12,764 nt of DNA from Erysipelotrichaceae bacterium UBA4808 (GTDB lineage: Bacteria > Bacillota_I > Bacilli_A > Erysipelotrichales > Erysipelotrichaceae): the NCBI GenBank assembly GCA_002402585.1, contig DHGC01000072.1:4713-17476 (forward strand). The letters are read 5' to 3'. Every line of letters begins with the position of its first letter. Positions within the stretch are counted from its first letter, which is position 1. Position numbers and translations under genes: made by a program. Shown one piece after another: positions 1-6,071 of the stretch. The notes below the pieces were generated by a model, which saw only the letters and a list, made by a program, of their open reading frames with translations, did not search any database and was not told the DNA's origin.

Positions 1-729
1 CGCAATCGCTTTGACACGTGGGTCCGCATTGCCCATGGCAACCCCATGCCCTGCCAGCGTCAACATCTCCAAGTCATTGATGCCATCCCCAAAAGCATAA
101 CTGTCTTCACGCTTCAATCCAGCATGTTCAACAAGCAACATGCAACTGCTTCCTTTTGTGGTGCCAGGAAGATGAACATCCATCCGTAAATCTTTGGAAT
201 CATAGTAGGCATGTATTTCCCATTCTTGGGGCAATTCTTTTTCTGCTAAGCGCATCTTCTCCATATCATCGAATGTTGCGGTCGCGGCCGTCGCTTCAAT
301 CTCATCCAAGACAAAGGGACGAAAATGTTCATGAGCTCGATTGGGATCCAATCCATAATAAACCATATGGGCAATGGAAAGCTCCTTACGATCCGGGCAA
401 ATCCATTGACCATTCACACCCGAATAGAACGATCCCCCATCATATTTCGTATAAATGGCTTGTTGAAGAAGAATCTGCTCCTTAGAAAAGATATTGTTTT
501 TCAGAATTTTCCCTTTATACTCGATGTATTGACCATTGCTAAACACAAAACCGTCAAACATGGACGCATCTAATCCATCAACCAATTTGGTACGTGACGT
601 CGCAACAATCAATAAATTGCCTTGTTCACGATACTTTCTAAACACCTCAAGACAATGCTTTGTCGGTTGATTCATTCCTCGCGCATAATCGAGAACAGTC
701 CCATCAATATCCACAAACGCAATCTTCAT
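1..729 (-). CDS. HAD-superfamily Cof-type phosphatase (3' end outside window)
   Basis: The frame reads from an ATG at 729-727 without a stop to the window edge, giving 243 residues; the C-terminus is missing. It shows the HAD hallmarks: motif I VDIDGT near residues 6-11 with the nucleophile Asp7 and acid/base Asp9, a Ser/Thr motif II candidate near VATSRT (residues 42-47), the motif III lysine in TTKGSS, and motif IV FGDGINDLEML with the metal-binding Asp pair. The central cap region between motifs II and III is of the Cof (IIB) type. Members are cytosolic Mg-dependent phosphatases of sugar phosphates, flavin precursors or similar small phosphorylated molecules; the substrate cannot be told here. 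An AAAGGTGG ribosome binding site lies about 6-7 bases before the ATG. The gene is divergent from an RpiR regulator with only 40 bp between starts, which suggests shared control, possibly by a phosphosugar. Confidence 0.9.
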   Translation of the reverse strand, partial: MKIAFVDIDGTVLDYARGMNQPTKHCLEVFRKYREQGNLLIVATSRTKLVDGLDASMFDGFVFSNGQYIEYKGKILKNNIFSKEQILLQQAIYTKYDGGSFYSGVNGQWICPDRKELSIAHMVYYGLDPNRAHEHFRPFVLDEIEATAATATFDDMEKMRLAEKELPQEWEIHAYYDSKDLRMDVHLPGTTKGSSCMLLVEHAGLKREDSYAFGDGINDLEMLTLAGHGVAMGNADPRVKAIA

Positions 730-742
730 TTCAGCTTCCACC

Positions 743-771
743 TTTCTTCCCATACTATTCCTTGATACAAT
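743..771 (+). promoter_or_regulatory. Possible promoter at the divergent HAD/rpiR junction
   Basis: TACAAT at 766-771 is a good -10 hexamer with a poor -35 (TTTCTT, 743-748) 17 bp upstream. It overlaps the first ATG of the regulator (770-772), so transcription would begin near the second in-frame ATG at 779. No clear ribosome binding site precedes either ATG. CATATG and TGATCA palindromes sit at 776-786. The 40-bp gap must hold signals for both directions; no convincing minus-strand promoter was found. Confidence 0.25.
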
Positions 772-1636
772 GGTACATATGATCATCGAACAACTCAAAC
801 ACCTTCATAATTTAACCCACCAGGAACAAGCAGTCGTCAACACCATCCTCATGCATCCCCACGAACTCATCCAAATGAGTCTTCGTGACTTGGCCATTAT
901 CAGCTATACCAGTAACGCCACCATTGTACGTCTTTGCAAGAAGCTTGGCTATCGTGGTTTTCCTGATTTTAAATTCGCTTATATTTCTGAATATGAACAT
1001 TACTTAGCCCAACAAGAAGTTGCGATGGATATTCCTTTTACGAAAGAAAGCACAACCGAAGACATCATTTCACGACTTCCTTTGATCTATGCCAAATCCT
1101 TGGATAAAACTCGATCATCCTTAGACATCAAGGTCATCAAACGTTGTTTCGACATCATGCAGAACTGCCAACACATCGGTATTTATGGAACCGGCACCAA
1201 TTTCGATCTAGCACGGATGTATCAATATCGATTTGAAGAGGTCAATATCCCCGCAATCGCTTATGACTCCGATCACTGGCAACACCTTTCAAGACTCAAA
1301 ATAAAAAAAATCCCTAGTTTCGCCATACTGATATCCTTAAGCGGCAGTAATCCCATGATCATCGACATTGCTGAGCGCATGCACAGTCTACAAACTCCAA
1401 GTTTACTCATCACGGGTCGACATAATCCTAAACTAAGTGCTTTATGTACAGAAACGATTCTAACAATTGACGTCGCTTCTACACTTAATCTTTATAACAT
1501 GACTTCAATGATCGCAGCACAATACATCTTGGATATCTTTGTGTCCATGGCCGTTGTTAAGAATTATGATGAAATTGATGAAGTCGTTCGTGAACCAACG
1601 ATGAATGTTGAGGCTGTATTAAACCGGACAAAATAA
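770..1636 (+). CDS. MurR/RpiR-family transcriptional regulator (HTH + SIS)
   Basis: This 288-residue protein has the standard RpiR architecture and length. An N-terminal helix-turn-helix domain covers about residues 1-75; SLRDLAIISYTSNATIVRLCKK (37-58) is the probable recognition part. A SIS phosphosugar-binding domain covers about 120-265, with GIYGTGTN (137-144) and SLSGSNP (189-195) as the sugar-phosphate loops. Family members sense phosphorylated sugars or related metabolites and repress or activate nearby catabolic genes. The divergent HAD phosphatase is the most likely local target; control of the distant glutamate operon is not supported by anything visible. The start is uncertain: ATG at 770 or ATG at 779, neither with a good ribosome binding site, and a -10-like TACAAT overlaps the first. 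The gene ends in a hairpin-rich gap. Confidence 0.9.
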   Translation: MVHMIIEQLKHLHNLTHQEQAVVNTILMHPHELIQMSLRDLAIISYTSNATIVRLCKKLGYRGFPDFKFAYISEYEHYLAQQEVAMDIPFTKESTTEDIISRLPLIYAKSLDKTRSSLDIKVIKRCFDIMQNCQHIGIYGTGTNFDLARMYQYRFEEVNIPAIAYDSDHWQHLSRLKIKKIPSFAILISLSGSNPMIIDIAERMHSLQTPSLLITGRHNPKLSALCTETILTIDVASTLNLYNMTSMIAAQYILDIFVSMAVVKNYDEIDEVVREPTMNVEAVLNRTK

Positions 1637-1697
1637 ATACACATTGGGGTTCGAAACTGGGCAAGTTACTATTTCCCAATGTGTATTAATTCGAACC
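1636..1697. repeat. Interleaved inverted repeats (A-B-A'-B') after rpiR
   Basis: Two perfect inverted repeats interlock. Arms A are 13 bp (AATACACATTGGG at 1636-1648 and its complement at 1675-1687). Arms B are 8 bp (GGTTCGAA at 1648-1655 and TTCGAACC at 1690-1697). The order A-B-A'-B' allows either two competing hairpins or an H-type pseudoknot. On the minus strand the A hairpin is followed by TATTTATTTTG, so it may act as a terminator for the fic gene; no T-run follows on the plus strand. It starts at the last base of the rpiR stop codon. Confidence 0.6.
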
Positions 1698-1705
1698 ATG
1701 CAAGA

Positions 1706-1715
1706 CCTCCGGAGG
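1706..1715. repeat. 10-bp perfect GC-rich palindrome
   Basis: CCTCCGGAGG reads the same on both strands and is followed by a further G-run, in an otherwise AT-rich gap. A second small palindrome, CTCTATCTAGAG, lies close by at about 1725-1736. Neither is next to a start codon, so the GGAGG is not a working ribosome binding site for any gene I can see. Confidence 0.5.
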
Positions 1716-1765
1716 GGGGAATTGGCTCTATCTAGAGTTAAACATTGATTATATTATAATTCAAT

Positions 1766-1787
1766 TGTTCCATTGAAGATTGGAACA
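1766..1787 (+). terminator. Weak hairpin in the rpiR/fic convergent gap
   Basis: TGTTCCA (1766-1772) and TGGAACA (1781-1787) form a perfect 7-bp stem with an 8-base loop, followed on the plus strand by GATTTTC. This could end transcription from rpiR, but the stem is modest and the T-run is short and interrupted. Confidence 0.35.
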
Positions 1788-1850
1788 GATTTTCATAAAG
1801 TTGCTGCGTATCGTTGCGACTTTTGATTTTTCTGGAAAAGATGGTCACGC

Positions 1851-3032
1851 TTACATCGACATACGATAATAGTTAATTTTCCCTCGCTTATTGAGTTCTA
1901 ATACATCCTTATCAACCAGGCCATTCAGAAGTTTTAACGTATATTGCTTGGAATATTGTTCTTTCGATATGAAATGATATTGTTCCCATGAAAAAGCATC
2001 CCCATTTTTGATATTGAGCAAAATTGTTTTGATTGCACTTAATTCATTATCTGTCAGATTTTTCATGCGTTTACTTGTAATTTGATCAATATCATAAAGT
2101 CGCATGTATGCCGAAACAAATCGCTCCCCTAATTCAAACAGTGTCATAAGGAAGTAGGTTAAGTCGTTCCCATCGGTGCGTGAATTTTCAATCGCTCGAT
2201 AATATTGCGCCTTTGTTTTACGATTAAAATTGATTGCTTCACTAAAAATAGGCAACTTTTCTTCAATAAAAGGACATTTCAGTGTATACCAATAGGACAA
2301 CATCCGCGCCATTCTTCCATTGAAGTCATAATAAGGATGAAGATATAAAATGTAATAATGGATGATGTGCGGAACGAGGTACGAAATTTCACTTTGACGC
2401 ATAAGTTGCTCGTGTATGAACGAAACAAGCTGTTTCATCGCATCTCCAAGATACTTTGCATCAACCCCTCGATCACTTACTTCACCGTAATATCCAATGA
2501 TATCCACATCTGACAATCGATAGAAACTTCTTTCTAGTTGCTCATCATCCTTTAAGCGATCCATTGAGAGAATCAGGTAAAGCTCATGTATATTTTCTTC
2601 GGTAATTTCATGCTCATTGATAAACGCAATTCCACGCTTCATGTTATGGATAATTCGTTCTTCTGGAGTCGTAATCAAATCCTTTTGAAGAGCCGACTCT
2701 ATTTTTTTGCGAGATGTTTTCATCCCTTCAATCTCTAATGTTCCTTCTACTTCACTAAATACGAGCACCTCCTCAACTCGATCTAAAAAATAATTTATGT
2801 GTTCAAAATTCATTATAATTCGATCATGATAAGCCTTTAACATGGGTGTGATGTAATCCGCATTATAATAAAGTGAATTTTCTTGGGTAAAAAGTGGAAT
2901 TTGCCGACAATGCATTTGTTTATACTTAACAAGCTCCTGATATGCATTTCCATGCACACCATATTTAGAGAACCAATCATCGCGTGATGGATAGATTCTA
3001 TCTTTAATTTTTTGTAAGTATTGTTCAATCAT
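1851..3032 (-). CDS. Fic-domain protein (probable AMP transferase) with C-terminal winged helix
   Basis: The 393-residue protein is a class II-type Fic enzyme. An N-terminal helical region carries an inhibitory-helix motif TLEIEG (98-103, S/TxxxEG pattern). The Fic core carries HPYYDFNGRMAR (232-243), with catalytic His232, Asp236 and Arg240/Arg243. The C-terminal part (about 320-393) looks like a winged helix-turn-helix. Fic enzymes usually transfer AMP from ATP to target proteins; the target here is unknown. The canonical motif has Gly where this protein has Phe237 (DFNGR instead of DGNGR). The start at 3032 is chosen because CGAGG lies 5-6 bases before it; an in-frame ATG at 3080 would place 16 extra residues inside the operator repeats. 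The gene is visibly AT-richer than its neighbours (15 G+C in 2041-2100, against 29 in 7801-7860), hinting at acquisition by transfer. The iteron array upstream and the C-terminal winged helix suggest autoregulation. Confidence 0.88.
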   Translation of the reverse strand: MIEQYLQKIKDRIYPSRDDWFSKYGVHGNAYQELVKYKQMHCRQIPLFTQENSLYYNADYITPMLKAYHDRIIMNFEHINYFLDRVEEVLVFSEVEGTLEIEGMKTSRKKIESALQKDLITTPEERIIHNMKRGIAFINEHEITEENIHELYLILSMDRLKDDEQLERSFYRLSDVDIIGYYGEVSDRGVDAKYLGDAMKQLVSFIHEQLMRQSEISYLVPHIIHYYILYLHPYYDFNGRMARMLSYWYTLKCPFIEEKLPIFSEAINFNRKTKAQYYRAIENSRTDGNDLTYFLMTLFELGERFVSAYMRLYDIDQITSKRMKNLTDNELSAIKTILLNIKNGDAFSWEQYHFISKEQYSKQYTLKLLNGLVDKDVLELNKRGKINYYRMSM

Positions 3033-3048
3033 ATGGACCTCGATATTA

Positions 3049-3136
3049 TTGTAAACTTTTTTGTAAACAAAGTACACCATAATCGTAAATCATATTGTAA
3101 ACTAATAATTATTATATCGTAAACTCTTTTGTAAAC
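3049..3136 (-). repeat. Three 20-bp iterons at exact 34-bp period upstream of fic
   Basis: Read on the minus strand, three units start at 3136, 3102 and 3068: GTTTACAAAAGAGTTTACGA, GTTTACAATATGATTTACGA and GTTTACAAAAAAGTTTACAA. Each holds two tandem half-sites (GTTTAC, one ATTTAC) 12 bp apart, and units are separated by exactly 14 bp of unconserved AT-rich spacer. The array covers the likely fic promoter and 5' leader, so it is best read as an operator array, perhaps for the Fic protein itself. Confidence 0.8.
3094..3123 (-). promoter_or_regulatory. Candidate fic promoter inside the iterons
   Basis: TTTACG (3123-3118) and TACAAT (3099-3094) are separated by 18 bp on the minus strand. An alternative -10, TATAAT, lies in the first spacer (3116-3111) with only a weak TTGTTT 16 bp upstream. 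In both cases promoter elements overlap repeat units, as expected for repression by occlusion. Confidence 0.45.
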
Positions 3137-3159
3137 AAAAGCAGACCTTGCGGTCTACT
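3131..3159 (-). terminator. Intrinsic terminator of the glutamate mutase operon
   Basis: On the minus strand AGTAGACC, loop GCAA and GGTCTGCT form an 8-bp stem with one G-U pair and a GNRA tetraloop, followed by TTTGTTT. It begins at the first base of the DUF4387 stop codon. The T-tract merges with the first iteron (3136-3117). Confidence 0.8.
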
Positions 3160-3473
3160 TAGATATCAAATTCCAACTGTAATAAGGGTGCATGTTGTTG
3201 AGCACCATAGACATCCGTCTCATTGAGATCTCCACTGCACATCGGTCTTACGATCGTAGCCTTGATCGCATGTGCGGGTTCGAAGTGAATCACATTGATC
3301 ACATCTTCGACTGGAATACGATACAAGTTCGCAATCACTTCTTTTGTGATGCATTGTTTCTCAATGAGCAAACGATAACTTGCTTCATCTTTAAGGATGA
3401 TATCCAAGGTCAGCTCATAAGGACCAGAGTTCTTTGAGCGAATGACCTTTGCCAAATCCAAGAGTTTAACCAT
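3159..3473 (-). CDS. DUF4387 / AtuA-like small protein
   Basis: This 104-residue protein matches the DUF4387 family pattern as I know it: LAKVIRSKNSGPYELTLDII near the N-terminus, a LYRIPVEDV segment in the middle, and the C-terminal TDVYGAQQHAPLL. The family is found beside or fused behind AtuA/DUF1446 proteins and probably acts as their partner; its biochemical role is not known to me. The start at 3473 is chosen because GGAGGG lies about 7 bases upstream and the ATG overlaps the stop of the preceding gene by one base (TAATG). An ATG at 3488 would overlap that ribosome binding site. It is the last gene of the operon; its stop codon abuts the terminator. Confidence 0.85.
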   Translation of the reverse strand: MVKLLDLAKVIRSKNSGPYELTLDIILKDEASYRLLIEKQCITKEVIANLYRIPVEDVINVIHFEPAHAIKATIVRPMCSGDLNETDVYGAQQHAPLLQLEFDI

Positions 3474-4822
3474 TAATATACCCTCCATTCCATCGGGAAC
3501 AGTTCCAATGGATCCTGTACATCGATGATGTGATAAAGACAGAACTGATAAACCGCACCCATCTTGGCATCACTCGGAGAATAAGGAAAAGCAAGATTCC
3601 CAGCCGTCGCAATGCGACCTGTATAGCCATAATGCAACATAGTACTTCTCGCAAAGCTACATACCGTATTGGCGATATCCTGTGTCTTCGCAACCGCATC
3701 GATGACAATACCAAATTCATGACTGTGGATATCCTTTATGGGTTCCAAATCACCCATGACACCATTCTTACCGTAGATCTTAAAGTTTAGATGATAATCC
3801 AATTCTTTGAAATTATCGTGGACACGCTGTTTGACCCCACTTAAAATCTCATCCAAGGCTTTGATGAAGATAGGATCACGTACGCCTGCGATGCTCACCG
3901 TACGATAACCCACACACTTCGCAGCTTCCAACTTAACCGTATAAGGATTGCTTGGAATAAAGACCGTTCCTTTGACTTCAACTTGTTGGTCATTGAGTTG
4001 TGTGAACGTCGTTTGATGTAAATCTAACGTTCCTCCAGGTCCTGGGAGAATATAGGGATTGGTTTTCTCATAGAGTGTATGCGCACTGACACTTAAGGTT
4101 GTGCATTGACGTGCTGGGTTCAAGGTTTCCAAGATAAAGCGATCCGCATAAATGGTCCCAAACATGCAATCACTCCCACTGCCCGGACTGGATGCGATGG
4201 CTGCGCATTCAAGGATCTTGCCACAGTGTAAAGCAAGCCCTGGATCAAAACCTTTATGAATGGCCAAAGCCGCAAACATACTCGGGTCATATGAACGACC
4301 CGCTAGAATCACATCTGCACCTTCTTTGAGGGCTTCGATGAAGGGTTCAACACCCATTTGACCAACAATATGACTCGCATCTTTAATATCCTCTTCAGTT
4401 GCTTCAGGTGCAGGATGAAGTGGTTTGAGCTCACCTTTACTTAAAGCAGACAAAGCTCGCTCTTTTGAGACATCTGCTGAAATAACCGCTAATTTAAGAT
4501 GGAGATGTTGTTCCTGGATGATCTCTTCGATGATTTCGAGATTCCATTTAAGATGCGGTTGAGCACCACTGCCTCCTGCACTGCCGATCAACACGGGAAT
4601 ATGCTGTTCAATCCCAGCTTGAATCATAATGCTCAAGTCACGTTTAACCGCGTAACGATCGGTAAAAGATATCCCCGCACCTAAATAATAAGGTCCTGGA
4701 TCGGTCGATCCCGCATCCACTGCGATGCAATCGGGAAGCTTGGCCATTCCTGCTTCAAAACTGCTGATTGGAAAACCATAGCCTAAGATCGCAGTTGGTG
4801 ATAAGACTTTGATGTTATCCAT
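3473..4822 (-). CDS. AtuA-family (DUF1446) protein of the methylaspartate operon
   Basis: The 449-residue protein fits the DUF1446/AtuA family (acyclic terpene utilization). N-terminal conserved blocks are AILGYGFP (11-18), DAGSTDPGPYYLG (36-48) and GSAGGSGAQPHL (80-91). Further glycine-rich blocks follow (LAGRSYDPSMFAA; GPGGTLDLHQTTF). No signal peptide or membrane segment is seen, so it should be cytosolic. AtuA of pseudomonads belongs to citronellol/geraniol breakdown, but no reaction is firmly assigned that I can cite. Here the gene overlaps the end of mal by 8 bases, has its own AAAGGAG site, and is coupled to DUF4387. The position argues for a role after mesaconate formation; a role on citramalate or another tertiary hydroxy acid is my inference only. 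The larger terpene-pathway AtuA proteins carry a C-terminal extension, which here may be supplied by the separate DUF4387 protein. Confidence 0.85.
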   Translation of the reverse strand: MDNIKVLSPTAILGYGFPISSFEAGMAKLPDCIAVDAGSTDPGPYYLGAGISFTDRYAVKRDLSIMIQAGIEQHIPVLIGSAGGSGAQPHLKWNLEIIEEIIQEQHLHLKLAVISADVSKERALSALSKGELKPLHPAPEATEEDIKDASHIVGQMGVEPFIEALKEGADVILAGRSYDPSMFAALAIHKGFDPGLALHCGKILECAAIASSPGSGSDCMFGTIYADRFILETLNPARQCTTLSVSAHTLYEKTNPYILPGPGGTLDLHQTTFTQLNDQQVEVKGTVFIPSNPYTVKLEAAKCVGYRTVSIAGVRDPIFIKALDEILSGVKQRVHDNFKELDYHLNFKIYGKNGVMGDLEPIKDIHSHEFGIVIDAVAKTQDIANTVCSFARSTMLHYGYTGRIATAGNLAFPYSPSDAKMGAVYQFCLYHIIDVQDPLELFPMEWRVY

Positions 4823-6071
4823 GTCGTCTCCTTTGTTTAGCGCTTTGAACCGCTAAGATACGTTGCATTTCGTTGAACGCCAACATGAACCCTTCATCCA
4901 CACCCATCCCTGGTTTCGCAAGGATTTGGCAAGGTTGTGTTGCCATCGCACAATGCACACACGCTTTGGCACTGACATCAGACTCATTGCAGCTCCCACC
5001 TTGATAAGCCCCAACCCCTTTGTCTTTGCAATAAAGAACAGCTTCAATGACATTCTGAATGCCACCTAAGTCCGGTGTTTTGATTTGAATCATATGTCCA
5101 GCTTTTTCATCCGCAAAACGTTTGATGTCTTCAAGCGTGTTGCACCATTCGTCCGCCACAATCTGCACATCCAGATCCGCCGCATCAATCAAACGAGTCA
5201 AGATGCTCAATCCATTCATCGTCTTTTCTTGATCATCGTAATCCACTGGACCTTCCAAGCGTAAACGATACGGTCCACTGGCTTCACGTAAAGTCTTGAA
5301 ATACTCAACCATCGCCTCAAAATCTTCTTCAAAAATCAAACCCATCGTTCCATAAAGATCGAGGTGAATTGCCGGTTGATATTCAGGATTCTGTTTATGG
5401 GTATCGATACGATTCTTTAGCCATTGAACATACGCCAAAAGTTTCTCCCCTTTAAAGCCAACCTTATCTTCCACATGGTTAAACAATCCATGGGGCAAGA
5501 CGGATGTCTCTTTAAGAATCATCTTATCCGCATTATCATAACGAGCATCCCCACTTTGACTAAAAATTGGAATCATTTCTGTGCTGACTTCTGTACCATA
5601 TTCTTTTGCCACAACTTCTGCCATTTGAAGATGTTGGGCTTTCGCCACCGCATCCAACAATGCTTGTGTCAACCCATAGCGTAAAGCCGTGTGGATACGT
5701 TTACCATCGATATGAAGATGATCATACTTTTCTGCCAAACGTTTGAAGGAATCCAATTCTTCATCGAACAATAAATCTTTAATGTGTTCATGTACGATCG
5801 GCTCAAAGTCTTTTGCGATGAATAAAGGATCGCGTCCACCACACCCACTGTATTGAACCGCGACACAATCTCCTAAGGCAATTTGTCCATCTTCTAGAAT
5901 CAATTGAATGGATAAGGACTCTCCAGCCTGTCTTACATGATTGAAACCCGCTGTGATGGGTTCTCCAATATAGAAATTCCCATCCGCCTTCGCATGTTTC
6001 TTGATGGCCTTCTGATCATCAAAGAAGAATCCAGTTTTTCCACAACTCGTTACGACATCTATTATTTTCAT
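4815..6071 (-). CDS. mal: Methylaspartate ammonia-lyase
   Basis: This enzyme of the enolase superfamily removes ammonia from (2S,3S)-3-methylaspartate to give mesaconate in the glutamate methylaspartate pathway. The 418-residue product (family about 413) shows every active-site residue at the same number as in the Clostridium tetanomorphum enzyme as I recall it: His194, Gln172, the Mg ligands Asp238 (HLDLYG), Glu273 (RLEGPVD) and Asp307 (VADEW), the catalytic base Lys331 (IQIKTPDLGG) and Cys361 (GGSCNESD). It is cytosolic. The ATG overlaps the glmE stop by one base (TAATG), with AGGGAGA upstream. The last 8 bases overlap the AtuA-type gene. The C-terminus has a short basic tail (KQRRRHG). The identification is very secure. 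Confidence 0.98.
   Translation of the reverse strand: MKIIDVVTSCGKTGFFFDDQKAIKKHAKADGNFYIGEPITAGFNHVRQAGESLSIQLILEDGQIALGDCVAVQYSGCGGRDPLFIAKDFEPIVHEHIKDLLFDEELDSFKRLAEKYDHLHIDGKRIHTALRYGLTQALLDAVAKAQHLQMAEVVAKEYGTEVSTEMIPIFSQSGDARYDNADKMILKETSVLPHGLFNHVEDKVGFKGEKLLAYVQWLKNRIDTHKQNPEYQPAIHLDLYGTMGLIFEEDFEAMVEYFKTLREASGPYRLRLEGPVDYDDQEKTMNGLSILTRLIDAADLDVQIVADEWCNTLEDIKRFADEKAGHMIQIKTPDLGGIQNVIEAVLYCKDKGVGAYQGGSCNESDVSAKACVHCAMATQPCQILAKPGMGVDEGFMLAFNEMQRILAVQSAKQRRRHG

Noticed and set aside
156..485. Open plus-strand frame of 109 codons at the left end.
   Set aside because: It is antisense to the HAD phosphatase, whose motifs I and IV are clear on the minus strand.
1648..1697. GGTTCGAA at 1648 looks like a tRNA T-arm core, suggesting a tRNA gene end or attachment site.
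   Set aside because: No acceptor stem, anticodon arm or CCA end could be built around it, and no integrase or repeated flank is present.
3033..3080. Longer N-terminus for the Fic protein starting at 3080.
   Set aside because: It would be translated from within the iterons and has no ribosome binding site; the ATG at 3032 has one.
3049..3136. Iterons as a plasmid replication origin or CRISPR array.
   Set aside because: No replication initiator gene is nearby and the surroundings are chromosomal metabolic genes; 14-bp spacers and 20-bp units are too short for CRISPR and no cas genes are present.
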